From JAIBJN01 sp963748205 (GTDB lineage: Bacteria > Actinomycetota > Thermoleophilia > Gaiellales > Gaiellaceae): DNA of 64,000 bases. The stretch spans positions 186,001 to 250,000 of the forward strand of contig CAVVIB010000023.1 in NCBI GenBank assembly GCA_963748205.1. Direction: 5' to 3'. Below, in pieces: positions 37,831-46,558 of the stretch. Numbering within the stretch: the stretch's first letter is position 1; each line of letters opens with the position of its first letter. The notes under the pieces were generated by a model. The model was not told the DNA's origin and searched no databases. It was given only the letters and a program-made list of their open reading frames with translations. Position numbers and translations under genes: made by a program.

Positions 37831-38433
37831 GTGACCCGCCGCCGGCAGGCGTACCGCTCGCTCCGCTCGCTCCAGCGGGACAACCGGGTCTGCCGGGCCT
37901 GCGCCGTCGCCGGCTTCCCGCTCGAGTCGCTGCCCGCCTTCGAGGGCCGCCCGGGCCAGCGGGCGATGATCGTCGGGCAGGCGCCGGGCGTGGTCGAAGG
38001 CATCGAGCGCCGGCCGTGGCGCGGTCGAGCGGGCCGCACGCTGCGGAGCTGGCTCGGCCTCGACGAGGACGCCTTCTACGAGACCTTCTACTGCTCCTCC
38101 GTCACGCGCTGCTACCCGGGAAGGCATCCGTCCGGGCGCGGCGACCGCCCGCCCACGCCGGCGGAGCTCGACCTCTGCTCCTTCTGGCTGGGCTGGGAGC
38201 TCCGCCTCCTCCAGCCCGGGCTCGTGCTCGTCGTCGGCGGCCTGGCCATCCGGCGCCTCCTCGGCCTTCCGCGCCTGACCGAGACGATCGGGCAGCGCTA
38301 TCCGCTCGGCGACGCCACGGCGGTGCCGCTGCCTCACCCGTCCGGCGCCAGCGGGTGGCTCAACGACCACGACAACCGCGCGCGCCTCGAGGATGCGCTG
38401 GCGGTCGTGCGGGAAGAGCTCGCGCGCCTCTAG
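37831..38433 (+). CDS. uracil-DNA glycosylase superfamily protein (family 4/5-like)
   Basis: A 200-aa protein starting at GTG. AMIVGQAPGVVEG matches motif 1 of the Fe-S uracil-DNA glycosylases (GE/QAPG), RPWRGRAGRTL is the conserved GRAG loop, and LPHPSGAS is the HPS motif 2. Cysteines C21, C24, C88 and C94 could ligate an Fe-S cluster. Such enzymes remove uracil from DNA, but the lineage may have diverged. Confidence 0.82.
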   Translation: MTRRRQAYRSLRSLQRDNRVCRACAVAGFPLESLPAFEGRPGQRAMIVGQAPGVVEGIERRPWRGRAGRTLRSWLGLDEDAFYETFYCSSVTRCYPGRHPSGRGDRPPTPAELDLCSFWLGWELRLLQPGLVLVVGGLAIRRLLGLPRLTETIGQRYPLGDATAVPLPHPSGASGWLNDHDNRARLEDALAVVREELARL

Positions 38434-38437
38434 CTCG

Positions 38438-38890
38438 TCAGTCCTGGAGCCGCCGCCAGAGCGGGAAGGCGTACCAGAAGAGGATGAACGCGGCCGCGAC
38501 GACGCTCGTGACGACCGCCGTCGCCGGCTCGCCGAAGAGGTAGTCCGTGATCAGGTAGACGGAGGCCGTCATCGCCGCGGCGATGAAGACCGTCGCCGCG
38601 ATGGCCGACCTCGTGGCCATGCGGAGCAGCGCCTCCTTGTCCTGCCGGCGCCAGCGGATGCGGTGCGCCGCCGTCGGCGCGATGAGCAGGACGATGGCGA
38701 ACGTGGCGCAGATGAGCGCGGAGAAGTAGACGTACTCCTGGTTCGTCGTCAGGCGCTCGAAGCGGTTCTGGAACGGCAGGATGAGCAGGAAGGCGAACAG
38801 CACCTGCACGCCCGGCATGGCGAGCCGGTGCTCCTCGACGAGCTCGCCCCACTCCTGGTCAAGCTCCCCCTTCGTGCGCTGCTCGGCCAC
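38438..38890 (-). CDS. DUF6328 family membrane protein
   Basis: A 150-aa four-helix membrane protein. The start ELDQEWGELVEEHRLAMPGV and the LPFQNRFERLTTNQEYVYF segment are typical of DUF6328. Helices lie at about 28-42, 53-72, 92-112 and 122-140. The function is unknown. It follows the XRE-cupin regulator gene closely on the same strand. Confidence 0.82.
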   Translation of the reverse strand: MAEQRTKGELDQEWGELVEEHRLAMPGVQVLFAFLLILPFQNRFERLTTNQEYVYFSALICATFAIVLLIAPTAAHRIRWRRQDKEALLRMATRSAIAATVFIAAAMTASVYLITDYLFGEPATAVVTSVVAAAFILFWYAFPLWRRLQD

Positions 38891-38899
38891 GCGGGCAGC

Positions 38900-39481
38900 C
38901 TACTCAGCGGCGCGCGGCGTCGAGTACGGGTTCGGGACCGCGAACCAGAGCACGACGGTCTCGTCCGTCTCCGACGGGTTCCGCCAGAAGTGGGGGTCGC
39001 GCGGGGAGTAGGTGAAGGTCTCGCCGGCCTTGACGGTGACGACCTCGGCCCCGACCTTGAGCTCGAGGGCACCCGCGAGCACGTAGACGAGCTCGACGTC
39101 GGCGGGGAACGTGTACACGTCGTCGCCGGCGCTCACGCCCGGCGGGATGCGCGACTCGATCAGGTTGAGCCGCTGCTCCTCGGGCGGGCTGAGGACGAGG
39201 TCCTCGTGGTTGCCGACCTCGGTCCAGCGGATCGCCGACTCACGGTGGATGACCGAGCCCATCGGCGGCTCGTCGAGCACGTCGCCGAAGCGGACGCCGA
39301 GGGCGGAGCAGATCCGGGCGAGCGCCGCGAGGGAGACCGACGTGAGGTTGCGCTCCAGCTGGCTGAGGAAGCCCTTCGTGAGGCCCGTGGTCTGCGCGAC
39401 CTGTGCGATCGAGAGCCCACGCTCCTGCCGCAGCGCGCGCAGGCGCTCTCCCAGCTGTGCCTCTCCGGGTGGATCCGGCAA
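38900..39481 (-). CDS. XRE-family regulator with C-terminal cupin
   Basis: A 193-aa repressor/sensor. Residues 8-65 are an XRE helix-turn-helix (LRALRQERGLSIAQVAQTTG, FLSQLERNLTSVSLAALARI). Residues 110-185 form a cupin (YTFPADVELVYVLAGALELK, GETFTYSPRDPHFWRNPS) that would bind a small ligand. It is divergent from the first LVIVD gene, so the shared intergenic region may hold its operator. Confidence 0.92.
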   Translation of the reverse strand: MPDPPGEAQLGERLRALRQERGLSIAQVAQTTGLTKGFLSQLERNLTSVSLAALARICSALGVRFGDVLDEPPMGSVIHRESAIRWTEVGNHEDLVLSPPEEQRLNLIESRIPPGVSAGDDVYTFPADVELVYVLAGALELKVGAEVVTVKAGETFTYSPRDPHFWRNPSETDETVVLWFAVPNPYSTPRAAE

Positions 39482-39506
39482 CGCACGGCGAGCCTAACGC
39501 CGCCGG

Positions 39507-39535
39507 TTGACATGCGCGGAGGTCCTGTTTAGCCT
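39507..39535 (+). promoter_or_regulatory. candidate promoter of the first LVIVD gene
   Basis: TTGACA (39507-39512) and TAGCCT (39530-39535) with a 17-base spacer, followed by an AT-rich patch and a leader of about 175 nt before the start codon. Confidence 0.5.
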
Positions 39536-39718
39536 CACTAATCTAGTTAAGTGGCACGTAACCCTGCGCCGGGCGAGACGGTGGGAGCCGGCTCGGCCCT
39601 CGGGACGGAAGGGGGAGGCTTTCGGAGGAGCCGTAAGAGGGACCTCGATCTGTCAGGCACTGGGGGAGCGGGGCGCGATGCGCCGCAGACGCTTCGCCAA
39701 GAGATCAGGAGGTAGGTG

Positions 39719-41086
39719 GTGAAAGCACGGTTCTTGCTTGCACTGGCCGTGGTGGGGGTTGCCATACTCGCCGCACCGCTCGCGGCCACGCCACGCGTCG
39801 ACGTCGTCGACGGGTGGGCGAAGACGGACAACATGACCGCCCTGGGCTTCTCGCCCAGGCTCGTAGCATTCCCCGGCCCCGCGTCGGGCCGCATCAACTC
39901 CGACCTCGCCTTCTGGGGCGACATGGTCGTGCAGGGCACGTACGAGGGCTTCCGCCTCATCGACGTGACCTTCCCCTCGCGCCCGAGGGAGATCATCAAC
40001 TACGAGGAGTGCGCTCCGGACTCGACGGCCGGAAACCAGGGAGACGTCCTCGTCTACGGCGACATCCTGGTGCGCTCGTGGAACTCGAACGCCCCGTCGG
40101 CAACGCCGGTCACCTGTGACGGGCAGACGGTCCCGGGCGGCTTCGAGGGGCTGCACATCTTCTCGATCGCGAACAAGCAGAACCCGCAACTTCTGACGTC
40201 GATCGACCTGGCGTGCGGGTCGCACACCGCGACGATGCTCCCCGACCTCGCCAACGGCCGTCTGATCGTCTACAACGGCTCCTCGAGCGGGACCTGCGAG
40301 AACATCGACATCATCGGCATCCCGCTGGCCAGCCCCGCCGCGGCGGCGGTCATCCGGCAGGAGCCGACCGAAGACCATCCGTGCCACGACATCGGCGTCA
40401 TCTACAACGCCGAGGCAAAGAAGCTCGGGTGCGCCGGCGGGACGGGCTTCGAGATCTACTCACTCGACCCGATGGACGGTGGATCGATCACCGATCCGCT
40501 GGCCATGCACCACGTCGAGGTGCCCGACGTCACGGTCGGTCACTCGGCCATCTGGTCGACCGACGGCAAGGTCCTCGTCTTCGGGCATGAGCCCGGCGGC
40601 GGCACGCAGCCGCGCTGCACCGCGACGGGCACGGTCCTGCCCGGCGGCCTCGTGCAGACGGACGACATGAAGTCGTACTTCTTCTACGACGGCGAGACCG
40701 GTGAGCAGCTCGGCAAGTTCGTGCTCCCGCGCAACCAGACCGTCCAGGAGAACTGCACGATCCACAACTACAACATGATCCCGCTGAAGAAGAAGAACGG
40801 GAAGCCGCGCTACGTGCTCGTGGCCGGCAACTACCAGGCGGGCATCTCCGTGGTCGACTTCTCCGACCCGACGAACGCCAAGGAGATCGCGTACGTCGAT
40901 CCTCCGCCGGTCGTCCCCGAGGCCGACTACGGCGACTGGTCGACCTACTGGTACAACGGCCGGATCTACCAGTCCGACATCCAGCGCGGCCTGATCATCT
41001 GGCGGCTGGACGACGACCGGGTCGGCACGTACCTGCGCACGCCGTACCTCAATCCGCAGACGCAGGAGTACCTGATCGACCGCTAG
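39719..41086 (+). CDS. secreted LVIVD-repeat beta-propeller protein (paralogue 1)
   Basis: A signal peptide (FLLALAVVGVAILAAPLAA) precedes a propeller of LVIVD-type repeats, seen in FEGLHIFSIANKQNPQLLTS, FRLIDVTFPSRPREI and ISVVDFSDPTNAKEI. Six to eight cysteines and the motif EPGGGTQPRC are shared with the paralogue downstream. AGGAGG at 39707-39712 places the start at the second of two GTG codons. The function is unknown; propellers of this type usually mediate extracellular binding. Confidence 0.85.
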   Translation: MKARFLLALAVVGVAILAAPLAATPRVDVVDGWAKTDNMTALGFSPRLVAFPGPASGRINSDLAFWGDMVVQGTYEGFRLIDVTFPSRPREIINYEECAPDSTAGNQGDVLVYGDILVRSWNSNAPSATPVTCDGQTVPGGFEGLHIFSIANKQNPQLLTSIDLACGSHTATMLPDLANGRLIVYNGSSSGTCENIDIIGIPLASPAAAAVIRQEPTEDHPCHDIGVIYNAEAKKLGCAGGTGFEIYSLDPMDGGSITDPLAMHHVEVPDVTVGHSAIWSTDGKVLVFGHEPGGGTQPRCTATGTVLPGGLVQTDDMKSYFFYDGETGEQLGKFVLPRNQTVQENCTIHNYNMIPLKKKNGKPRYVLVAGNYQAGISVVDFSDPTNAKEIAYVDPPPVVPEADYGDWSTYWYNGRIYQSDIQRGLIIWRLDDDRVGTYLRTPYLNPQTQEYLIDR

Positions 41087-41098
41087 GCAGAGACACAC

Positions 41099-41140
41099 GG
41101 ACCGGGGGCGGCCACCCCCAGGTGTCGCCCCCAACGGTCC
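41099..41140 (+). terminator. terminator of LVIVD paralogue 1
   Basis: GGACCGGGGGCG pairs with CGCCCCC and GGTCC on the other side of a 15-base loop, just after the stop codon; one three-base bulge. Confidence 0.65.
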
Positions 41141-41343
41141 AGACGGATACTCGACGCCGGTCGCGCCGCACGGCCGGCGATCGGGTGCTGGGGGGATGCT
41201 CCGGGCGGGCGGCCTGCTCCCAAGAGGGTCGCCCGTTCCGGCGCTCTTCGGCGGCGGGGATCGTACGAGGAGAAGTCCAGCTTCGGGCCTGCCTACCTGA
41301 TCGGGCTTCTCCTGCCCCGTCCGCGCGAGTATCGCTGCGCCGG

Positions 41344-41686
41344 TTACTTCCGCCCGTTGGCGCGGGCGAGCCCGAAGGGGCTGCCCTCGGAGTCGCGGCA
41401 GATCGCCCACCGCTCGCCCGGGTGGATGACCTCGCCGCCGAGCTCGCGGACGCGCGTCGAGCGCTTCACCGACGTCGTCGACCGTGAAGTACGGGAGCGA
41501 GACACGGTCTCCCGGGCCGGGCCCTCTCTCGTGGATGCCGACGGCGACGGCCGCGCTGCGCGTCTGGCGGCCCCGGCCCTCGTCGGGCTCTCGCTCGGTC
41601 AGCGGCTCCCCGAGCAGCCCTTCCCAGAACAGCCGGGCGCGATCCGGGTCATCTGCCGGAAACTCGACGAGCGACAGCTCGGCCAT
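41344..41686 (-). CDS. VOC/glyoxalase-family protein (one frameshift)
   Basis: A single vicinal-oxygen-chelate domain of about 113 aa: LSLVEFPADDPDRARLFWEG, DRVSLPYFTVDDVGEA, and after a break near 41455 VRELGGEVIHPGERWAICR and SEGSPFGLARANGRK. One extra base accounts for the break. Members range from glyoxalases to binding proteins; the substrate is unknown. Confidence 0.72.
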
Positions 41687-41693
41687 GGGGCGG

Positions 41694-41963
41694 CTAGACG
41701 GCTTCGCGGGCGAGCCAGCGCTCGCGCTTCTTGGCCGCCTCGGCCTCGCGGTCCTTCGGCGCGGCGTGCGTGACCAGCTCGTCCAGAAGGCGGCTCGTCG
41801 CGGCCTCGACGGCGTCGACGGCGCGCTCGAAGGCCGCCTCGTTCGCCTGCGACGGCTTGTTGTAGCCGCTCACCTTGCGGACGTACTGGAGCGCGGCCGC
41901 GCGAACCTCTTCCTCGGTCGCGGGCGGCTCGAAGTTGTGGAGCGTGTGGATGCTTCGGCACAT
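41694..41963 (-). CDS. DUF2277 family protein
   Basis: An 89-aa helical protein starting MCRSIHTLHNFEPPATEEEV, the hallmark of DUF2277, with the conserved RKVSGYNKPSQANEAAF. The function is unknown. It is transcribed ahead of the VOC gene on the same strand, 7 bases apart. Confidence 0.92.
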   Translation of the reverse strand: MCRSIHTLHNFEPPATEEEVRAAALQYVRKVSGYNKPSQANEAAFERAVDAVEAATSRLLDELVTHAAPKDREAEAAKKRERWLAREAV

Positions 41964-42044
41964 GTCATGAGCCTACCTGCGGGAATCAAGGCACCCTCCG
42001 GGACGTTTTAGTAACTGAGGCAACAAACTGGAAGGAGAGGAGTT

Positions 42045-42158
42045 ATGGCGGCGTACATCGTGCTCGCATTCGTGCTCGTCGTCGCACCGCTCTCGTACTT
42101 CTACGGAGCGGATTCGAGGCTGCTCGGCGATCGCGGCTGGTTCCCCGACCGGCGCTAG
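42045..42158 (+). CDS. single-pass membrane microprotein, 37 aa
   Basis: A strong AAGGAGAGGAG precedes the ATG. The peptide has one hydrophobic helix (YIVLAFVLVVAPLSYFYG) and a charged tail (DSRLLGDRGWFPDRR). It ends 9 bases before the PPOX oxidoreductase and is probably co-transcribed with it. No function is known. Confidence 0.65.
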   Translation: MAAYIVLAFVLVVAPLSYFYGADSRLLGDRGWFPDRR

Positions 42159-42167
42159 GGTCTGCGC

Positions 42168-42587
42168 ATGAGGCGGCTGGCCGACGAGGTGGCCCGCGCC
42201 CGGGTCGGCCGGCTCGCGACGCTCGACTCCGACGGCCGCCCGCACCTCGTCCCGATCGTCTTCGCGCTCGTCGGCGACACGCTCTACTCGGCCGTCGACG
42301 CGAAGCCGAAGCGCTCCCGCACGCTCAAGCGCATCGAGAACGTGCGCGAGCGGCCCGACGTGACCGTGCTCGTCGACCGCTACGACGAGGACTGGACGCA
42401 GCTCTGGTGGGTGCGGATCCGCGGGCGGGCCCGCGTGCTCGACGAGGGCGACGAGGCTGGCGCGGCTCTCGAGGCGCTCACGGCCAAGTACCGGCAGTAC
42501 CGCGACGAGCCGCCCGGGCTGCCCGTGCTCGCCGTCGACATCGCCGACTGGCGCATCTGGCTGGCGCGATCGCCTGACCTGTCCTAA
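42168..42587 (+). CDS. PPOX-class F420-dependent oxidoreductase (TIGR03668-like)
   Basis: A 139-aa split-barrel flavin/F420-binding enzyme. RVGRLATLDSDGRPHLVPIV at the start, SAVDAKPKRSRTLKRIENV (cofactor phosphate-binding basic cluster) and WWVRIRGRARVLDEGDE are typical of the actinobacterial F420 branch. It transfers hydride from reduced coenzyme F420 to an unknown acceptor. The start follows the membrane microprotein directly. Confidence 0.9.
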   Translation: MRRLADEVARARVGRLATLDSDGRPHLVPIVFALVGDTLYSAVDAKPKRSRTLKRIENVRERPDVTVLVDRYDEDWTQLWWVRIRGRARVLDEGDEAGAALEALTAKYRQYRDEPPGLPVLAVDIADWRIWLARSPDLS

Positions 42588-42719
42588 GCTGGCGCTTCGC
42601 CGTCACGGGGGGTTCCGAGACGAGCCGTGGGGGGACCTTGCACGTTCCGGCCGGTGGGGCCGGGCGGTCTAACAGCGCGGCTCGAGGGTGGCTCCCCTAA
42701 CTGGGAAGGGGGTATGCCC

Positions 42720-44234
42720 ATGCGATCCGGAAAGCGTTTCGCGCTACCGGTTTTCGCGCTGCTGGTGACCATTCTCGCGGTGGTCCCGATCGGTGCGGCG
42801 TCGCCGCCGCCGGAGGACACACCCGACCGGCCACATAGCGCCAACATGCGGCTGGACGGAGCCAGCCTCCGGCCGGGTGCCGTGCTCGGCCCGCCGCCGG
42901 CAGGCCCGGGAACGGTCCCGTGGGACACGAGGAACACCGATCTGGCCTTCTGGGGCAAGCGAGTCATCCAGGGCCGCTACGACGGGTTCCGCATCGTCGA
43001 CATCTCGAACCTGAAGAAGCCCGAGGAGCTCGCGTACTTCCAGTGCGTCAGCCCGCAGGGTGACGTGGGCGTCTACAAGAACCTGGTCTTCCGCTCGGTC
43101 GACTCGCCGCAGCTGACCGACGGATGTACCACGACGAGCCAGAACGGCAGCCCGACCGGGGCGGCGTGTGCGCCTGCACCGTCGCCGTGTACCGGGTTCG
43201 AGGGCATCCAGATCTTCGACATCGCCAACCTGAGCGACATCAAGCTGATCGCGTCCGTGGCGCTCGACTGCGGCTCGCACACGCACAGCGTCGTTCCCGA
43301 CGAGAAGAACGGCCGCGTGCTGCTCTACAACAGCGTCAGCGGCCTCGGGACGCAGGCGAACCCCGGGAAGTACGGGAACCAGTGCCCGGGTGAGCCTTTC
43401 GGGCGCGAGGACATCGTGGAAGTCCCGCTCGACGACCCGGCCTCCGCCGAGGTGATCGGCGCGTTCGATCTCGGCGAGCTGGACGGCGAGATGATCATGG
43501 CGTGCCACGACATGGGCGTCATCCTCGGCGAGGTCGACAAGGCAGCCTGCGCCGGGCACCCGGACGCGATCGGCGTCTACGACATCTCCGACCCGGCCGA
43601 CCCGGAGTTCATCCGTGCCTTGGAGGCCCCCACGGTCGACGGGTGGCATTCCGCCGCCTTCACGTGGGACGGCAAGTACATCGTCGGTGGCTGGGAGCCC
43701 GGTGGCGGAACGCAGCCGCGCTGCCAGGTTACGGGGGCGACCACGGGATTCCCGACCGGTCAGTCGCAGACCGAGGAGATGAAGACGCTGTTCATCTTCG
43801 ATGCCGAAACGGGCGCGATCGCGGGTAGGCACGTGCTCCCGCGGCCGCAGTCGCAGTGGGAGAACTGCACGATGCACAACTACAACATCGTCCCGAGCAC
43901 GAAGCGCTACCTGCTCGTGCACGGCTCCTACCAGTCCGGGACGGCTCTCGTCGACTTCACGGATCCGGCGAACAACTACGAGATCGCGTGGATGGATCCG
44001 CTTCCGCTCGATCCACCGTCCCCGACGAGTCCCGGCGGCCGCACGAACTACCGCGGCGGCGACTGGGCGTCGTACTGGTACGGCGGTGAGCTCATCGAGA
44101 GCGACACGAGACGCGGTCTCTACATCTGGAGCGTCAAGGCTCCGGAGCTGCAGCCGCACAAGATCAAGACCGAGTACCTCAACCCGCAGACCCAGCACTT
44201 CTCGATCAACGAGCGCGGGAGGCGGGTGGACTAA
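42720..44234 (+). CDS. secreted LVIVD-repeat beta-propeller protein (paralogue 2)
   Basis: About 504 aa, paralogous to the protein 1.6 kb upstream. Shared elements are LDCGSHTHSVVPD, EPGGGTQPRCQ and ENCTMHNYNIVP. The signal peptide (FALLVTILAVVPIGAA) directs export, and repeats such as YDGFRIVDISNLKKPEEL and IGVYDISDPADPEF form the blades. Two nearby ATGs exist; 42720 has the better distance to AAGGGGG. A GC-rich leader of about 130 nt and a strong terminator frame the gene. The function is unknown. Confidence 0.85.
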   Translation: MRSGKRFALPVFALLVTILAVVPIGAASPPPEDTPDRPHSANMRLDGASLRPGAVLGPPPAGPGTVPWDTRNTDLAFWGKRVIQGRYDGFRIVDISNLKKPEELAYFQCVSPQGDVGVYKNLVFRSVDSPQLTDGCTTTSQNGSPTGAACAPAPSPCTGFEGIQIFDIANLSDIKLIASVALDCGSHTHSVVPDEKNGRVLLYNSVSGLGTQANPGKYGNQCPGEPFGREDIVEVPLDDPASAEVIGAFDLGELDGEMIMACHDMGVILGEVDKAACAGHPDAIGVYDISDPADPEFIRALEAPTVDGWHSAAFTWDGKYIVGGWEPGGGTQPRCQVTGATTGFPTGQSQTEEMKTLFIFDAETGAIAGRHVLPRPQSQWENCTMHNYNIVPSTKRYLLVHGSYQSGTALVDFTDPANNYEIAWMDPLPLDPPSPTSPGGRTNYRGGDWASYWYGGELIESDTRRGLYIWSVKAPELQPHKIKTEYLNPQTQHFSINERGRRVD

Positions 44235-44250
44235 CCGAAGCCGATCGACG

Positions 44251-44281
44251 CTGCGGGGCCGGTCATGCGCCGGCCCCGCAG
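44251..44281 (+). terminator. terminator of LVIVD paralogue 2
   Basis: Perfect 12-base arms CTGCGGGGCCGG and CCGGCCCCGCAG around a seven-base loop. Confidence 0.75.
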
Positions 44282-44335
44282 AGTCCTGGCGTCGCTCGGG
44301 CTACGGGGGAGCCGCCTCTCGGGCAAACTGATTGG

Positions 44336-44908
44336 ATGCCCGACGCGCAAACTCTGGGCGGTGATCTCGAGGGCGCGCTGGAGCGCGTCAACGTCCCCAG
44401 CTTCGTCCTTGATGAGACCGGTGTGGTTCGCTGGGTAAACCGAGCCGCGCGGCGGCTCGTAGGTGATGTACGGGGCCGCCATTTCACGTCGGTGGCGGCT
44501 CCGGAGGAGAAGCTCCACTCGCAGGAGCGGTTTGCACAGAACGTGCTGGGCGTCACGGCCGTGAGGGACGCCGAGATCGTGCTCCTGGACGCTCACCACG
44601 AGCGGGTCGTCGTCGAGCTAACTTCGGTTCCTCTTCGACGCGGCGGGCGGGTGATCGGCGTCTTCGGCCAGGCCAAGGAAGCCGCGAAGCGCTCGCCCGC
44701 GCCCCCCCTTCCAGGTCTTACGCCCCGTCAGGCCGAGGTGTTGGGGCTCCTCGAGCTAGGGCGCTCGACGCGCCAGATCGCCGAGGATCTCCACCTGAGC
44801 CGGGAAACGGTGCGAAACCACGTCCGCCACATCCTGAGTGCGCTCGGAGTTCACTCGAGGCTCGGGGCAGTCGCCCTGGCGCGCGAGGCGCGTTTGGAGG
44901 GTGCTTAG
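44336..44908 (+). CDS. PAS-LuxR transcriptional regulator
   Basis: A 190-aa protein with an N-terminal PAS fold (about 15-115: FVLDETGVVRWVNRAARRLV) and a C-terminal LuxR helix-turn-helix (LTPRQAEVLGLLELGRSTRQ, ETVRNHVRHILSALGVHSR). The PAS domain probably binds a cofactor or metabolite. It is convergent with the polysaccharide operon and overlaps its last gene by 4 bases. Confidence 0.9.
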   Translation: MPDAQTLGGDLEGALERVNVPSFVLDETGVVRWVNRAARRLVGDVRGRHFTSVAAPEEKLHSQERFAQNVLGVTAVRDAEIVLLDAHHERVVVELTSVPLRRGGRVIGVFGQAKEAAKRSPAPPLPGLTPRQAEVLGLLELGRSTRQIAEDLHLSRETVRNHVRHILSALGVHSRLGAVALAREARLEGA

Positions 44909-45903
44909 CCGGCAAACCGCGTCGAGGAGAGACCGGACTCGAACTGCGTCAGGTCGTGCGGGTTGTGGACCTCGAAGCGATACCGCTGATGATTCACGTT
45001 GCCGGCGTGGTTCTCCTGAACGAAGACGACTGGGAACTGACTGGCGAAGTAGGCGGCCAGCCAGGGCTCGGTCGTGGTCTTGGACTGGGCCGCGTCGTCC
45101 CAGGGCACGGCGAACGTAGCGCCCTGCCAGCCGGCGGGAAGGTCGAAGGCCGACCGCATGGCGCCGAGGCCTTGAGCCACGTCGGACTTGACCCGCGCCT
45201 TGTAGGTCGCCTCGTCTTCACCGAACCGACACGGGTAGAAACGATGGCAGGTGGGCTCCTCAGGGTCGCGGACAAAGGCGTGGCCCGACGGACCGGCGTG
45301 AAATTGCATGAACCAGGCGCCGGTCGAGCTCATCCCTTCGAGCTCGTCCCAGCTCAGATACCAGTCGTCCTCGCCGTTCGGCCCGCCGAAGTCACCGTTC
45401 GCGAATCCGGATGCGACGTACATCGTCGCGCCGAAGCCGTATTGCTCGAGGACGGGCGTGGCGAGCTGCGCGGACGTCTGACCGTCGTCGAAGGTGATGA
45501 GAATCGGTTTTGAGGGAAGCGAGACCTCCTCGCCGTAGACCCACTTCTTGTACTGCGTCGGCGTGATCGTGTCGTAGCCCGCATCGTCCAGGTATCTCAT
45601 CTGCTCCCGGAAGGCGGGAAGCCGCACGTCGAAGAAGCGTTGGTCGGCGGCGCCTTCCACGACTGCCGAATCCGTCGTGATGCCGTGATACGCGAGGACT
45701 GGAATCTGCGACGGGTCGGCGTCGTCGTGCGAAAGCAGAACGAGTCCGAGCACCGCGGCGCCGAGCACGAGCGCCAACCCGACCGCAAGGAGACGCGCCG
45801 TTCGACGAGTCGCGGCCCCGGTCGGCCAGAACGCCTGCCGAGGGAGGCTGCGTGATCTCGGCAGCCTTACATCGGACTGCCAGGATGCCCAGCGAAGGGT
45901 CAT
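44905..45903 (-). CDS. membrane-anchored polysaccharide deacetylase
   Basis: A 332-aa protein with a cytoplasmic basic N-terminus, one membrane helix (about 37-57) and an extracellular NodB-fold deacetylase: IPVLAYHGIT, the catalytic/metal Asp pair in ILITFDDGQ (about 139-140), and the histidines of QFHAGPSGH (about 202 and 208). The layout is like IcaB/PgaB deacetylases that de-N-acetylate poly-GlcNAc at the surface. The ATG overlaps the sortase stop as ATGA, making it the last gene of a four-gene operon. Confidence 0.9.
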   Translation of the reverse strand: MTLRWASWQSDVRLPRSRSLPRQAFWPTGAATRRTARLLAVGLALVLGAAVLGLVLLSHDDADPSQIPVLAYHGITTDSAVVEGAADQRFFDVRLPAFREQMRYLDDAGYDTITPTQYKKWVYGEEVSLPSKPILITFDDGQTSAQLATPVLEQYGFGATMYVASGFANGDFGGPNGEDDWYLSWDELEGMSSTGAWFMQFHAGPSGHAFVRDPEEPTCHRFYPCRFGEDEATYKARVKSDVAQGLGAMRSAFDLPAGWQGATFAVPWDDAAQSKTTTEPWLAAYFASQFPVVFVQENHAGNVNHQRYRFEVHNPHDLTQFESGLSSTRFAG

Positions 45904-46556
45904 GAGCCCGCCACGCGAGGCGAGCTCGCGGGAGGCCGCGCGTAGACGATGATCCGCTGCGAGGCGGAATAGAGCGGGTGGCACGCCGAGAGGACGAGCT
46001 TCTCGAATGGCCGGGGGCGGAGGATCGACCAGTCGCGGTCGTCGACGATCGCGTCTGCGTAGACGACGTAGCGGAAGGTCCCGTACGGCATCTCGAGGTA
46101 GATGCTGTCGCCCGAGCGCAGCGCGTCGAGATGGCGGAACGGCTGGAGATGCGTCGTGCGATGCCCGGCGATGGCGACCGTGCGTCCGAGCCCGGGGAGG
46201 GAGGTCATCCGGTAGCGGCCCGGGCCGCGAGCCAGCTGCGACGCGCTGGTCCCCTCCACCACGACCATTCGCAGTCCGAGACGCGGCACGACGATCGTCC
46301 CGACGGCATCCCCCTCGCGTAGCCGGGCGCCGAACGCGGCGGCACGGCGACGCAGGTCGGCCGGCGACTCGGCTCGGTCTGCCGGCGCCGACACCGTCTT
46401 CTTCGCCGCGAGCTCGACTCGCAGCGCGCCCTGCGCCCGCGACGTCGTGATCGCTGAAAAGGGCTCGCCCCAGACGAGGGTGACGGCAACCCAGCCGAAA
46501 ACGGCCATCCCGGCAAGTGCCAGGATGGCCGCAAACGGACGCGCGTACGCCCTCAC
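45900..46556 (-). CDS. class E sortase
   Basis: A 218-aa transpeptidase with an N-terminal membrane anchor (FAAILALAGMAVFGWVAVTLV). The catalytic triad is visible: H132 in IAGHRTTH, C192 in LVLSACHPLY and R201 in SQRIIVYAR. Class E sortases cleave a C-terminal sorting motif and join the protein to a cell-wall amine. It starts at GTG only 2 bases after the LPFSG protein, its obvious candidate substrate, and overlaps the deacetylase start. Confidence 0.92.
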   Translation of the reverse strand: MRAYARPFAAILALAGMAVFGWVAVTLVWGEPFSAITTSRAQGALRVELAAKKTVSAPADRAESPADLRRRAAAFGARLREGDAVGTIVVPRLGLRMVVVEGTSASQLARGPGRYRMTSLPGLGRTVAIAGHRTTHLQPFRHLDALRSGDSIYLEMPYGTFRYVVYADAIVDDRDWSILRPRPFEKLVLSACHPLYSASQRIIVYARPPASSPRVAGS

Positions 46557-46558
46557 TC

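Noticed and set aside
37253..37834. Plus-strand ORF beginning with AGFEPATQLSPST
   Set aside because: Antisense to tRNA-Ser(GGA) and then out of frame through the small basic protein gene; no independent support.
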